From contig NC_088295.1 in assembly GCF_032854445.1 (NCBI RefSeq), forward strand, positions 17,719,385 through 17,783,384: a stretch of DNA of 64,000 nucleotides, in the 5' to 3' direction. Below, piece by piece: positions 1-10,806 of the stretch (its first letter is position 1; each line of letters opens with the position of its first letter). The notes under the pieces were generated by a model. That model saw only the letters and a list, made by a program, of their open reading frames with translations. It was not told the DNA's origin and ran no database searches. Source of the DNA: Liolophura sinensis. Its lineage: Eukaryota; Mollusca; Polyplacophora; Chitonida; Chitonidae. The position numbers and the translations under genes are program-made.

Positions 1-87
1 TTTTTGTAAATATACGTGTTTTTTCCATAAAATAAAAATATATCATACATGTTCTCCAAGTTCAGAATACTATATATCAATGGTATA

Positions 88-122
88 GCTGATATATTCT
101 TGGGTACGGCGTTACACCTATA
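88..122 (+). mobile_element. SINE family 1 tail fragment
   Basis: A short stretch resembles the shared 3' tail of SINE family 1 (attcttgggtacggcgt, then acacc). No head is present. It is probably a worn remnant. Confidence 0.35.
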
Positions 123-270
123 TCAGAAGCATTTCTCTACAAAAAAAATTGAGCACTCAACTTCACAGCTGCCAAAAATATGTAAAGTGTCAATCAAGTT
201 CAACATCATCGAACAGTCACATCAGATAACATGACTTTATATGTGGAGAAAACATAAAAATTACATAAAG

Positions 271-807
271 TTCAGATGAAAGAGTGTGACAAGTTAGTTG
301 TAAATGTGGTCTTCAATGTCTTTTTCGATTTTTTGCTAAAGAGGGAAAACATACTTGAAAATATTTCTTGTACGGTGGGTGTTTAGGACCACCTTTTGCT
401 ATAATAGTCTTTGAGTAATAATGTTTTACGTGAAGATATATATAACATATTTTAATGGATATATCTTAACTAGATATTCGGTCTTTTCAATTAACAAATG
501 TGTGCAACCTGGATTTTGACCATATTTACATTTTTAATATATTCATTAATATTATCATAATTTACACTGAACTCATGTGTTTGGACATAAACAGCACATT
601 TGCATTTAAATAAATATTTAGACAGGCATCACATCTTTATTTAGAACATTATTATTTTATGACGACATATACGAAGAGATGGTCCCTAAAACCCACCATA
701 CAAAAATATTTTCAAACACCCTTTTATCCTGAAAGAAAAAATCCTAAAAAAAAAAAAGATTATGGCCATATTCGTAAATAAGTTTTCGCGTTCTTTCATC
801 TGATTTT
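271..807. repeat. Long inverted repeat, MITE-like or foldback element
   Basis: The two ends are imperfect reverse complements over roughly 130 bases. Both begin with cagatgaaaga read inwards. The best-kept inner part runs from about 355 to 402 on the left and 684 to 725 on the right (left tgaaaatatttcttgtacgg, then tgggtgtttaggaccacc). The middle is AT-rich and has no coding potential. I see no convincing target-site duplication, so the exact ends are approximate. This layout fits a non-autonomous DNA transposon or foldback element. The superfamily cannot be told from the ends. Confidence 0.6.
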
Positions 808-1880
808 GGCATCATTTTATGTTTTTGTCTCTTTCAAACAACCAACAACACAAAGAACGCAAAAGAGGCAGCCAAAAGCCATGTATTTGAAAAATGGCAT
901 ATATGATAATTGAGCAAATATAGCTTCTGCTAAATAAAAGAATAAGCAGCTTTAATTTGTATACAAGAACACGCAACTTTGTGTACAAAAGTAATTGACT
1001 GTGTATAGGAGCAGTAAACTGTGTACAGGAACAAACAGCTAACAGCCTTGTATACAGACAGTACACCTTGCTGTATATGATACAGCAAGCACTAAAGCCG
1101 CTTTATCAGATCAAGATCAAGATTTATTCCGGGAATATCTGACTTATTATTGGATTCCTCATCCGCATTTGAGCTATTTCATCCAAAAGATATACTATGA
1201 CAGTTCAAAGTATTAACGAACATAAAATCCCACTTTGACAGAATTATAGAATTTCAGTAGCGAAATCACAGGTGAATCATATATTAGGGCATACGATTAT
1301 TGGTAACTATAAAATATATAAATACATACCTAAAAATATAAAATCTCAAGTGCAATAATGATTACCGTATAATCGATAACAATCAATCTACTTAATAATT
1401 TAAAATTAGTAAATGTATTCTTACACTGTAAATAGCTTTCTAAAATTCTCTTTCATGTACGTCAACAGCAGTATATAACTGATACGCAAACAGATTTCTG
1501 GACAGATTATATATATGCATAGATATCTTATTGCTGTGTCCAGCGTCCTTTCATAAGATTGGACACCTTGCATACAACCCATGGACGGAGAAGGACGTCC
1601 TATGGTTTCAGGGCTACCACGCCACCATATACAAGAGCCCCACAGCAATATATCCAATAAATAATGTGATTTTCAAGCAGTAGCTCATCGACGAAAATCG
1701 ACGAACAAGAATGGGGCAAGCGCCATTTCTAAGTTGTGTGCACACTGTGAAAACAATGTAGAAATGTAACGGCTGTTGGGGTTTAAATCAAAATCTTTCA
1801 AATCACATCTTTTGAGCCAAAACATAAATATATCATCTCTAGTTCTTGTGTTGTACAATATAACAATAAATACCTGTCAA
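808..1880. other. Intergenic, no gene seen
   Basis: AT-rich sequence with only short chance open frames and no recognisable protein similarity. The first 270 bases of the window are similar apart from the SINE tail fragment. Confidence 0.5.
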
Positions 1881-1883
1881 AAA

Positions 1884-2134
1884 TTTGGCTACTTGAGGCG
1901 CTAGCGCAGCGTAATCACCCAGGTGTCTCTCACCAATGCGGTCGCTGTGAGTTCACGTCCAGCTCATGCTGGCTTCCTCTCCGGCCATACGTGGGAAGGT
2001 TTGTCAGCTGCGGATGGTCGTGGGTTTCCCCCGGGCTCTGCCCGGTTTCCACCCACCATATTGCTGGACGCCGTCGTATAAGTGAAATATTCTTGAGTAC
2101 GGCGTAAAACACCAATCAAATAAATAAATAAATA
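1884..2134 (+). mobile_element. tRNA-derived SINE family 1, copy with damaged head
   Basis: The body is typical of the family: gctagcgcagcgtaatcacc, a B-box-like gagttcacgtcc, a GC-rich middle and the tail attcttgagtacggcgt, closed by an (AAAT)n run. The A-box part of the tRNA-like head is degraded compared with the copy at 10546. No target-site duplication is obvious. Confidence 0.85.
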
Positions 2135-2394
2135 ATACAATCATATAAATGAATCAGTTTATGCATTCTGATTCTATGAACCTACCACATTCTTCCTAAA
2201 TGTAATTAGGCACATCTATAGTTGTGCACATCTATTACTAACAAACACACAAGATTTTTGCTCAAATCTACAGTGTACATAGCAACATCATGGAAACTAT
2301 TCACATAAAAGTATACTATATGGAAGGACAAAACAATCTCAGCATATTACATCAAATATAACTTAAAACTCTAAAGTAAGCAAGCGTTTAGGAA

Positions 2395-2443
2395 TATTTT
2401 CGAGTAGGGCGTAAAACACCAAGAAAATAAATCAAATAAATCA
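2395..2443 (+). mobile_element. SINE family 1 tail fragment
   Basis: Only the tail is present: aatattttcgagtagggcgt followed by aaaacaccaa and AAAT-like repeats. It lies just downstream of the first TMEM45 gene. Confidence 0.55.
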
Positions 2444-2666
2444 AGAGTTTAAGCGAACCCGATACATGCGCTCGAACAATTGGTCTTTGGAAACATGTAA
2501 CAGTGGTTACTCACTGCAATTCTGCTATACTGCTGAGTGAGAGAAAGTAATTCACTTCGGTTTCAAAAATAAAATTGTTGTCATGCCTATATTAATCGAC
2601 GTGCCATCTCATAAGTGAACGAAATAACACGTAAACATTAAAGGTATGCATGCAACAGTTTGCCTT

Positions 2667-3545
2667 TTATCTGTTTACCCCCACGGCCGGTTGCTCAAAT
2701 TCCAGGTCACTATCACTGTCGGACTGTACGCAGACAACTGCTTGACCATTGCTTCCTGAATGCAACAACCTTTTTAAGCCAACATCGTTTTCTGCGATTC
2801 CATTTCTCCGACGACAGCAGACATGGATGGTTACGGTCGTCACCAGTAGGATAATGAAGTCAGCCAGCGCGTGCCATGCAAAGAGTAAGGTTACCAGTGT
2901 TAATTCCCCGTGGTCGTCGGCCTTCCATGGTACTGCATTTGGCGATGGGTTGTAAAGAATAAAACCAACTTGCCAAAACCAGGTGCCCTGAATAAGCGAA
3001 AAGTATGCCCGAGCCAGAGGGGACAAGATAGAATGTCGATATTTCATCTCTACAATCACCGAGATGATACAAGCGTACACCACATACAACAGCAGTGTAT
3101 GAACGAGAACGTCCAGTTGAGAGCGGCCATGAAGATGGAATTTGAAAAGAAGTCCTTCGACCATGAATGCCATAGCAAGAGTTACATACTCAGTGTCACG
3201 TGGAAGGGGGGCCTTGAAATGTTGTAACAAATCAATTACACCATTGAAACCGAAATACGCAAACATAGTGGCATGTTGAGCATTTCCCATGGCAACAAAC
3301 TTCCCATTGTTGAATCCTGTATATATCTCTATGCTCAAAGCAATTGTCGTCAGCAAAACTTTGAGCAAACCTTCCAATGGAAAACGCTGAAGTTTGCCGT
3401 AAGGAAAGTAGAATGAAGCAAAAGATTTGAAGCGCGTGTCTCCCTTTGAGCTTTGTAGAAACTTGACGTAGGCGCAGGTAGTTAAGAAAAATGCATATAC
3501 AATGAAGAAGCTACCGGGTAAGGCGTGACCCCCAAACGAGCCCAT
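2667..3545 (-). CDS. TMEM45B: TMEM45-like multipass membrane protein (DUF716), copy A
   Basis: Encodes 292 residues, close to the 275 or so of vertebrate TMEM45A/B. The family signature is clear: a start like MGSFGGHALPGSFF, the central NAQHATMFAYFGF, and QGTWFWQVGF. About seven hydrophobic segments lie near residues 8-29, 55-78, 91-110, 118-138, 146-166, 181-198 and 216-244. The tail is acidic (SDSDSDLEFE). Family members are integral membrane proteins; vertebrate members are linked to endosome and Golgi membranes, and no enzyme activity is established. All coding sequence is in one exon. A splice acceptor (ttccag) sits 22 bases before the ATG at 3567/3568, so a 5' non-coding exon should lie to the right. 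It is the first of three same-strand paralogues. Its first half matches copy C and its second half matches copy B. The vertebrate paralogue name is not assigned one-to-one. Confidence 0.93.
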   Translation of the reverse strand: MGSFGGHALPGSFFIVYAFFLTTCAYVKFLQSSKGDTRFKSFASFYFPYGKLQRFPLEGLLKVLLTTIALSIEIYTGFNNGKFVAMGNAQHATMFAYFGFNGVIDLLQHFKAPLPRDTEYVTLAMAFMVEGLLFKFHLHGRSQLDVLVHTLLLYVVYACIISVIVEMKYRHSILSPLARAYFSLIQGTWFWQVGFILYNPSPNAVPWKADDHGELTLVTLLFAWHALADFIILLVTTVTIHVCCRRRNGIAENDVGLKRLLHSGSNGQAVVCVQSDSDSDLEFEQPAVGVNR

Positions 3546-4092
3546 GATCCAGACCGTAAAGAGAACCTGGAAATTGTAAAGAGTAAAAATAAATGAAGTA
3601 TATATTATCTATTGGTGTGCCCTCCCGTGTCCCGAGATCATGCTTTGTATAGTTTACACATGCGCCATATAATGAGATGCTTTTTACACGTATATATGTC
3701 TGACATAGAGAAACTATACAAACTGGCATTTCACTTCATAATGTGTCCCATAACTGCATATAACTCTGCTTTAGATTATGTATATACAGTCTGTCGCTAT
3801 ATATAGGTATCATAGGAAAACATTTAAAAGAATAAGGTGTTTCAGCTCAGAAGATGGAATTACACACTGCGGATATGACAATGACGAAGTAACTGCCAAA
3901 CTCAAAGAAACCTTGGCTGTAAGAAAATGGAACAGAGCTGGAAATGTTCAGTGAGGTATTTTGAGTTTTGCCTTGTACTTTTCTGTATTAAATTTTTTCA
4001 GGCTCGATTATTTTATGTGCGCTTAACTTTGTAGCTGCGTGGCGTTGTTTATAATACCACTAGTGCAGGAGGCCCAGCGCTTATATGTCATG

Positions 4093-4100
4093 TGACGTCA
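4093..4100. promoter_or_regulatory. Palindromic CRE-like site upstream of TMEM45 copy A
   Basis: A perfect tgacgtca palindrome sits inside a short GC-richer patch, about 550 bases upstream of the copy A start and beyond its presumed first intron. It could mark the promoter. The match alone is weak evidence. The rest of 3570-4325 is AT-rich and holds nothing else I recognise. Confidence 0.25.
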
Positions 4101-4327
4101 CGCGGGACTAGCTGACACGGTAAAATGGCGCACCCATTTAAGTGCCTTTGACGATCATTTGCTATTTATTCTTTTGATAAGCGTTGTGGATGTTTTTTTT
4201 AATATTTTTAGAACACCCTTGGAAAACTTCTTTGAGAATTACTTCAAATTTATTCACTGAGTTGCTATTCACTTTAAAGACCTTGGTCCTCCATGGTCAT
4301 AGCTGATTTGTGAAAGTATTACAAGTA

Positions 4328-5834
4328 AACTCTGTCAAAAAAGAAAGGCAACCCCCGTATTTTAGAGATTTTAATATTTAGTTTTAGGACGGCACAACTT
4401 TTTTCTTATTGAAGACAGAAGTAAGAAATTTGGCAGAATAATAATCAAGATGGTCATGTTTAAAACTGTCTTTTCAAAAGTCATTTCACAGACACCAGTT
4501 GCTCACCAGGGGGCGTCTTCCTCAGTATCTCGTATGACCACCACGAGCTGCAATCACTGCACGGCATCTCCTTGGACAAGAACGGATAAGACGCCGGATT
4601 TTCTCCTGGGGAATGGCCCTCCACTCCTCCTGTAACGCAATGGCGAGCTGTTGAAGCGTCTGTGGCGGTGGCTGACGTTGACGCACGTGTCGATCCAGAG
4701 TATCCCACAGGTGTTCAATAGGGTTGAGGTCTGGTGATTTAGAGGGCCACGGCAAGACACTGATGTTGGAATCCTGCAGAAAGTTCATTGTTGCACGTGC
4801 AGTATGAGGCCTGGCGTTGTCCTGTTGAAAAAAGCTGTGTCTGTCGGTCAATAATCGGGAGAAGGTGAGGCTGTAACACGTGGTTGATGTAACGTTGGGC
4901 TGTCAGGTTCCCTGGAACGATCACCAATTCTGATTTCTGGCTGTACGAGATGGCTCCCCAAACCATAGCACTGCCTCCGCCAAATCTGTCCACCTGCCGG
5001 ACGCAGATGGGCGCAAAGCGTTCATGACGTCTCCTATACACAAGCTGCCTTCCGTCCTGACGTGTCAAAAGAAAACGGGACTCATCAGAAAACCAGATGC
5101 GCCTCCAGTTTTGTAAAGTCCATATCCTTACGTTGTTGCACCACCTGAGTCGTAGGCGTCGATGTAAGGGGCGTAGTACAGGTCCAACAACTGGTCTACA
5201 GGCACGTAAACCCGCTTCTTTCAGACGGTTCCTAATCGTTTGAGCCGACACTCTCCTCAAACCTGGTATATGTGTGGCAGTCACGGTTGGTAGGGCATGC
5301 CGATTACGCAGGTGAAGGACCCGGTTGTACCGATCTTGAAGTGGGGTCGTGATTCTTGGCCTTTAAAGTTGTTGTAACGGCTCCAAAGTCGGGATATCGT
5401 TGTTTTGTGAACATTTAGGTGTCGTGCAATAGTACCAAAACTTTCCCCGGCTTGAAGACGACCAATGGCGATATTTCGGTCGGCAGCACTCAGTCGCGGC
5501 ATTTTACCGACTGCCTATCGTCGACGAATGAATGAATAAAATACGAAAGCACATAGACTTTTATACACCCCCACACTATAACTGCCATTGACATGATTTG
5601 CATCTGAATGGTACTGTGTGCGACGTCAACAGGGTCAGTCCATGCGTTGTGACGTCATAAGCAATAAAATACACTTAGGAGAGAAAAGGCAGTTGTTTGG
5701 ATGGTAATCTTCATTAAAAACGTGTATAATTTCATTACATTTGGCTAAAATTTAGTTTTATCTTTATTTTAACTTTATTCGAACGAATTTTTGATATCCG
5801 AGGACAGGGGTTGGGTTTCTTTTTTGACAGAGTT
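4328..5834 (-). mobile_element. Tc1-like DNA transposon (Tc1/mariner), near full length, inactive
   Basis: A 1.5-kb element is bounded by TA dinucleotides at 4326-4327 and 5835-5836, as expected for TA target-site duplication. The terminal inverted repeats start aactctgtcaaaaaagaaa at both ends and match over about 28 bases with a few differences. Inside is one transposase reading direction on the minus strand. The length, TA flanks and DD34E transposase all fit Tc1. The reading frame is broken, so this copy cannot make its own transposase, but the preserved ends might still be recognised by an active relative. Confidence 0.92.
4522..5502 (-). pseudogene. Tc1-like transposase, frameshifted
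   Basis: The start at 5502 (MPRLSAADRNIAIGRL) leads into a helix-turn-helix typical of Tc1 DNA-binding domains (FGTIARHLNVHKTTISRLWS). The middle part (about 4860-5355) contains WFSDESRF with the first catalytic Asp. The last part (4522-4851) contains FQQDNARPH with the second Asp and SPDLNPIEHLWD with the Glu, 34 residues apart, so it is DD34E. The frame changes near 5355 and again near 4860, so at least two frameshifts separate three readable parts. All catalytic residues survive. The gene reads to a stop at 4522, about 195 bases inside the left end. Confidence 0.9.
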
Positions 5835-5836
5835 TA

Positions 5837-6938
5837 TTATATTAAGTAATACTAATATTTAATTATTATCAAATATTTATACCGGTAGCATAAATCAAAA
5901 ACCATTACATGTTTAACGCTACATAGCGTAGTTTCCTCGGATTAATCCAAAATAACGCAATATAGTGGGATTCAGTTTGAGAGGGGAGCAAATATTCGCA
6001 AAGCTGTGTTTGATGTAGGCCTTGCCAATTCATAGCTGTACTAGAGTCAGGCGTTTCTCTTGAACGGTAGACCCTTACAATTCCTTTCTAATGTTCAATT
6101 AACAATCGACGGTTGAACATCGATCTCACATTGGTGCAGTTGACAACGACGGTTAAACCGACGTGTTACACACAAATTCCGCGCAAAAAACTAACACTAA
6201 CTAAACAAAAACACTTGCAGAGTTTAAACATTCACGCAAAATATCCTTAATTTAACATTATGATAAATTCTATACTCTTAAAATTTCTTTGACCTTTTGA
6301 ACGTTAAAATTTTCAGTTTTTGAACGACTGACTATACTTAGAATCTAATATAATAGTTAACAGGGACTAATACAACAGTTAACCGGGGGGAGGGGGAGCA
6401 TATTAACGGCATATTAACGGATACTGCTTCCACTGCATCAGCCACTACCCCCCACCTTACACACACCACTGCCATATTTTACAACGTTCCGCCGTTCCTG
6501 AACATAGATACATTCCGCCATCTACATTATACAGGGCAATAACTGGGACAGGTAGAATTTTCACACCGGCAGGAGTTACATTGTCACTGTATGATAAGTT
6601 ACCAATATCCGGCAGATGATGTACACAATGATAAAATGCACACACAACCTCCAATATTCAAACGGCAAAATGTGTATTAACCAATTCCGTCCGCCTTCAT
6701 CCCAGACATAATTTACCTGTGATATGTTTACGTGTCGAGAATCACGTAGAGCCAGTGACAATACATAGGCCAAGGGTTGGCTACTAGTTGCTGTACTTTG
6801 GAATACGTCTAGTACCTAATCAGCCCAACCACCTTTAAAAACCGCCATCAGCAGCCTAACATATTTCACTAAAACTAGCAGCTAGCTCCACAAACGTGTA
6901 ACGGAAGACTGGTCATTATGGTAATGTCTACCCACCTT
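5837..6938. other. Intergenic, no gene seen
   Basis: AT-rich DNA with a few G-runs near 6385. Only short open frames without recognisable similarity. Confidence 0.5.
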
Positions 6939-6949
6939 CCAGCTGTCAC

Positions 6950-7295
6950 TGGTAGAGCGTCCGCTTCGGGACCGGCAGATCCAGGATCAATCCTTGATCG
7001 AGTCACACCTAAGACTTTAAAAGAGAAAGTTGTAACTTCCTCGCTTGGCGTTCAGCATGAAGGGGATAGTGCAACGACTGGTTGACCTGTATCAGTATAA
7101 TGGCTCGCGCGGGCCGGCTTACTTGCCTTCGGTAAGTCGTCTCAGTGAAGCAGCACTAAATAAAAGAGCGGTGGAAATCCGTCCTGCAACAAGGAGGCAC
7201 ATTACACGTACATGCACCCTAATGATTCCTTCGTCGTCATATGACTGAAAAATTGTTGAGTACGACGTTAAACCCCAAGCACTCACTCACTCACT
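6950..7295 (+). mobile_element. tRNA-derived SINE family 2, 5'-truncated
   Basis: Starts at tggtagagcgtccgcttcgg, so the first bases of the tRNA-like head seen in the copy at 38981 are absent. The B-box region is ccaggatcaatcc, and the tail is gttgagtacgacgttaaacc with a (CACT)n end. An 11-base target-site duplication, ccagctgtcac, flanks it at 6939-6949 and 7296-7306. The long open frame inside it is not a gene. Confidence 0.93.
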
Positions 7296-7306
7296 CCAGC
7301 TGTCAC

Positions 7307-8426
7307 AGGCACAGACAACGATGTTTCGCTTCTACAGGACCACACGTCCACCTATAATCTGATAGACTAGTCCACTTATACGCATGGGGTGTTATGGTAG
7401 GTCTCTCCACTGCGTGTCTGTGCCCATATATAAATACCTGCGTGTATTAGTGGAAGTGTTAAGTACGTCTTGGTTAGTGCCATTCCATTAAACAGACAAA
7501 TATGAAATAGGCAAAGCCTCAGACCGAACGTGGTGTGTAGGCCTACATATACATTGTACATCTACTAGGCAAATTAATGACTACATATAATTTATTATCT
7601 ACTATCTGCATTTAACCCATTTATACAGAAGCTGAAAAAGTAAACAAAGAATAGTTTTGTGTTGTTGCATGTGGTTCATTATTCCATTATATGTACTCTA
7701 AATGCTGTCTGGCTGCGTATAAATCTTGTAGGCTGTTCCATCCGCCTCACACGGCATCTTGCATTGTTCGTTGTAGGAATACATGTACAAAGCCTTTGTA
7801 TTTCTTTCCACTAACTGTTTCCTTATTATATATATATTTTTAATCGAGGGTGATATAATTACAAAAAAAAGATTTGCTAATGGAATACAAGCTAAGTTAT
7901 TGAAAACACTTCATAGTAAAAGTGAAAAAACACCGAGTTCGGTTTTTGTATCTTTTTCTACCTAGTAGAGATAAGTATTGAGTAAAGTATCTGGCAAGTG
8001 TCAAGAGAACCCTTTCCATTCGAAAAAACATCAGTGTGTAATGTGAAAAGTCCGTTGAAGCTAGCGTACAGCATGAACCGATAGCTGGTTTGCGCATAAT
8101 TGCTAGGATACCTCCATAACCTCAAGGCTGAACTTCGTGGAGTAGGCCTACTCGTCTTTGGTAGGACACTTACCAAAGGCTACCAGAAGTATCCTACCGA
8201 GTCTACTGTCTCCACAGAGACGGTAACCCCAGCATTTTGACTGGTCATTCCCAATACATGCAAGTTACATAGTCACGCCATATACTCATGTCCGAGCGCC
8301 AAGACAATTTACTCAATGAAATGAACGCTCTGTTTTTATATAATCGTTGATTTCTCGCTGAATACAGCAAGTTGTGTATTCTGAATGTCTGGTCAAAAGT
8401 CAAAATAATTATATACCTACAGGTCT
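7307..8426. other. Intergenic, no gene seen
   Basis: AT-rich DNA without coding similarity on either strand. Confidence 0.5.
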
Positions 8427-8647
8427 TGTATTTATTTATTTGATTGGTGTTTTACGACACTCAAGAAAATTTTACTTCTATGACGGCGGCCAGCAGAGCC
8501 GGGGGAAATCCACGCAGATTGCCGACAGGCCTTCCCACGTACAGCTGGAGAGGAAGCCAGCATGAGCTGGACTTGAACTCATAGCGACCGCATTGGTGAG
8601 AGGCTCCTGTGTCATTACACCGCGCAAACCACCTCGGCCACGTAGGT
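8427..8647 (-). mobile_element. SINE family 1, reverse copy
   Basis: On the plus strand it begins with a (TATT)n tail, gattggtgttttacgac, and ends with the tRNA-like head in reverse. The order is tail to head, so the insertion is on the minus strand. The head is diverged, and the GC-rich middle is shorter than in the copy at 10546. Confidence 0.85.
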
Positions 8648-8981
8648 TCCCTACATGTTTCGTAGATTTATAGCTGAAGTTCTTATCACCAAACACCTAT
8701 GGAAATAGAATCTATTGCAGGCTCATTGTAGTGAATAGCCCTTGCACACGTATATCCATACATCAAAGTTTACTTTAAAACTAAGGGGCTATATGTAATT
8801 AATTCGGTCACTTCAGTGCATGTTCACACCATATAATGATTGCTATACCGATGATATATTCAAACAGCTTCATTCGTTGTCTGGGCTCAGTAACTTTATG
8901 AGGGACCATGCAAATGCTGAACAAATGTATGACTTTATTTATAGTGAACTCGGAAGGATGGGTTTATTCACAAAAAGTATG

Positions 8982-9236
8982 GGGGTCTCCATGGCTCACT
9001 TGGTTAGCGCGCTAGCACAGCGTAATGACCTAGGAGCCTCTCACCAATGCGGTCGCTAGGAGTTCAAGTCCAGCTCATGCTGGCTTCCTCTCCGGCCGTA
9101 CGTGGGAAGGCCTGCCAGCAACCTGCGTGGGTTTCCACCGGGCTCTGCCCGGTTTCCACCCACCATAATGCTGCCCACCGTCGTATAAGTGAAATATTCT
9201 TGAGTATATTGAGTAAAACACCAATCATATAAATAA
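8982..9236 (+). mobile_element. SINE family 1 with target-site duplication
   Basis: A full copy with A box (tggctcacttgg), B box (gagttcaagtcc), the family middle and an AAAT tail. The 12-base target-site duplication acaaaaagtatg is present at 8970-8981 and 9237-9248, so the ends are well defined and the insertion is fairly recent. Confidence 0.93.
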
Positions 9237-9248
9237 ACAAAAAGTATG

Positions 9249-10534
9249 CTCATTATAGTTAAATTTTGGACAATGATGTATGGTTGTCTCAAAGTACTGG
9301 AAATGTTAATGTTTTCTGTCACCTGTGAATCTAAGGTCAGGAGGCAATTTCATGCAGAATTGGAACGAGCGTCAAAACACATCCACTAGAGTAAGTTTCC
9401 ATGGAACTTTCAGTAGTTTTTCTTTCCAAACTTAGTATTTAAACGTTATTGATGTTCCTAAATTTATTTCGATACTAACACGATTACGTGTCTCCTCCCA
9501 TCGATTACAGGTGGAGATGGGTAGGTGGTACAAGCCACGGGCTGAACTTATAGAAAGCGGAAATGTATACTGTGTAATGCATTAGAGGATGAGTTTCATT
9601 TTATTCTCGTTTTCCCTATGTTTATTAATTTGCGAAAAAAAATATATTCTATCCTTTTTCGGGTAACATCCTAACGCATGGCAGAAACTGGATTCACTAC
9701 TGACGGAAATTTCCAAATCTATTGACAAAAGTCTTTTTATTTTCAAAAAGACTTGAACTGAGATAAATTATACAAGCTGTAACCCGCCGCCATGCATGAT
9801 ATAGTTATCTTATGTCGGTATGCCGTTGGACTAACTGGTCTTGTGCAATAAAGTATTATTATGAAAGACTGTACGGCCATGATCTATCACAATTTCACTT
9901 CAAAACACCAATCAGTGGGTCGAAACAGCAAGGAAAGTTCCCACAACGACATCTAACATAAACCACCAAAGAACTCAGAAAGTGCGAAATTAAGACAGCA
10001 TCATGCAAACAGAAGCAGTCAACAAATTTTAGTGATGTTGGAAAGGTGCAAGTATATGTAGTAGGTGAATGATTGAAATCAGTATTTAAATTTTGTACTA
10101 TGCTAGCATATAAGTTGTTGATAATGAAATGGAGTTAGTAGTTAAAAGTTCAAGTTGTAACTTGTAAGTTCAAACTAAAATAGGTAACCTAATTCAAATT
10201 TGAAGTTAGAAGTTAGAAATTATAACTTGTAACTTCTAACTAAGGGTATCTAATATGCATCTCAGGTGTATATATTATTTCTTGCGGTAGGGTACTGGTC
10301 AGACTGGGTTCGACTGGGTTCGAATCGTTTGCACCCCCACAGTGGTAGGAGGAATGTGTGGGGGTGGCGGGGGCGGGGGATTGCAGTCGTACAGTTTCTA
10401 AAACTGTTGTGCGGATGGTTGTACCCCTAAGTGGATGTTCACAACAACATCATTTTTGTACGGTTGGATCAATGTCGGTAAATTGTCGTATTTAACTCTA
10501 TTAATAAATGAGTTCTCGATATCAAAAACGAATT
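9249..10534. other. Intergenic, no gene seen
   Basis: AT-rich DNA. It contains a cluster of direct and inverted copies of an agttagaagtt-like motif near 10125-10250 and a G-rich patch near 10335-10380. No coding similarity. Confidence 0.5.
10204..10243. repeat. Perfect-arm hairpin in a motif cluster
   Basis: The arms agttagaagtt and aacttctaact are exact reverse complements around an 18-base loop. Related gtaacttgtaagttc-like units lie 50-70 bases to the left, making several alternative hairpins possible. Confidence 0.6.
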
Positions 10535-10545
10535 ATCAATATCAA

Positions 10546-10795
10546 GGGGCCTCCGTGGCTCAGTTGGTTAGCGCGCTAGCGCAGCGCAATGACCCAGGTG
10601 TCTCTCACCAATGCGGTCGCTGTGAGTTCAAGTCCAGCTCATGCTGGCTTCCTCTCCGGCCGTACGTGGGAAGGTCTGCGGATGGTCATGAGTTTCCCCC
10701 GGGCTCTGCCCGGTTTCCACCCATCATAATGCTGGTCGCCGTCGTATAAGTGAAATATTCTTGAGTGCAGCGTAAAACACCAATCAAATAAATAA
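10546..10795 (+). mobile_element. SINE family 1, best full-length copy
   Basis: Begins ggggcctccgtggctcagtt with a tRNA-like A box (tggctcagttgg), followed by gagttcaagtcc as B box, a GC-rich unrelated middle, the tail attcttgagtgcagcgt and (AAAT)n. The 11-base target-site duplication atcaatatcaa lies at 10535-10545 and 10796-10806. This copy serves as the reference for the family here. Confidence 0.95.
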
Positions 10796-10806
10796 ATCAA
10801 TATCAA

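Noticed and set aside
2749-3227. Plus-strand open frames opposite the TMEM45 genes, repeated at 12598-12944 and 20854-21200
   Set aside because: They are antisense shadows and are conserved only because the coding strand is conserved.
7045-7248. 67-residue frame repeated nearly identically at 39095-39298
   Set aside because: Both are the body of SINE family 2, which explains the shared sequence.
10435-10749. 104-residue open frame as a gene
   Set aside because: It runs through a SINE family 1 copy with its target-site duplication. The same peptide appears wherever that SINE is in the right frame.
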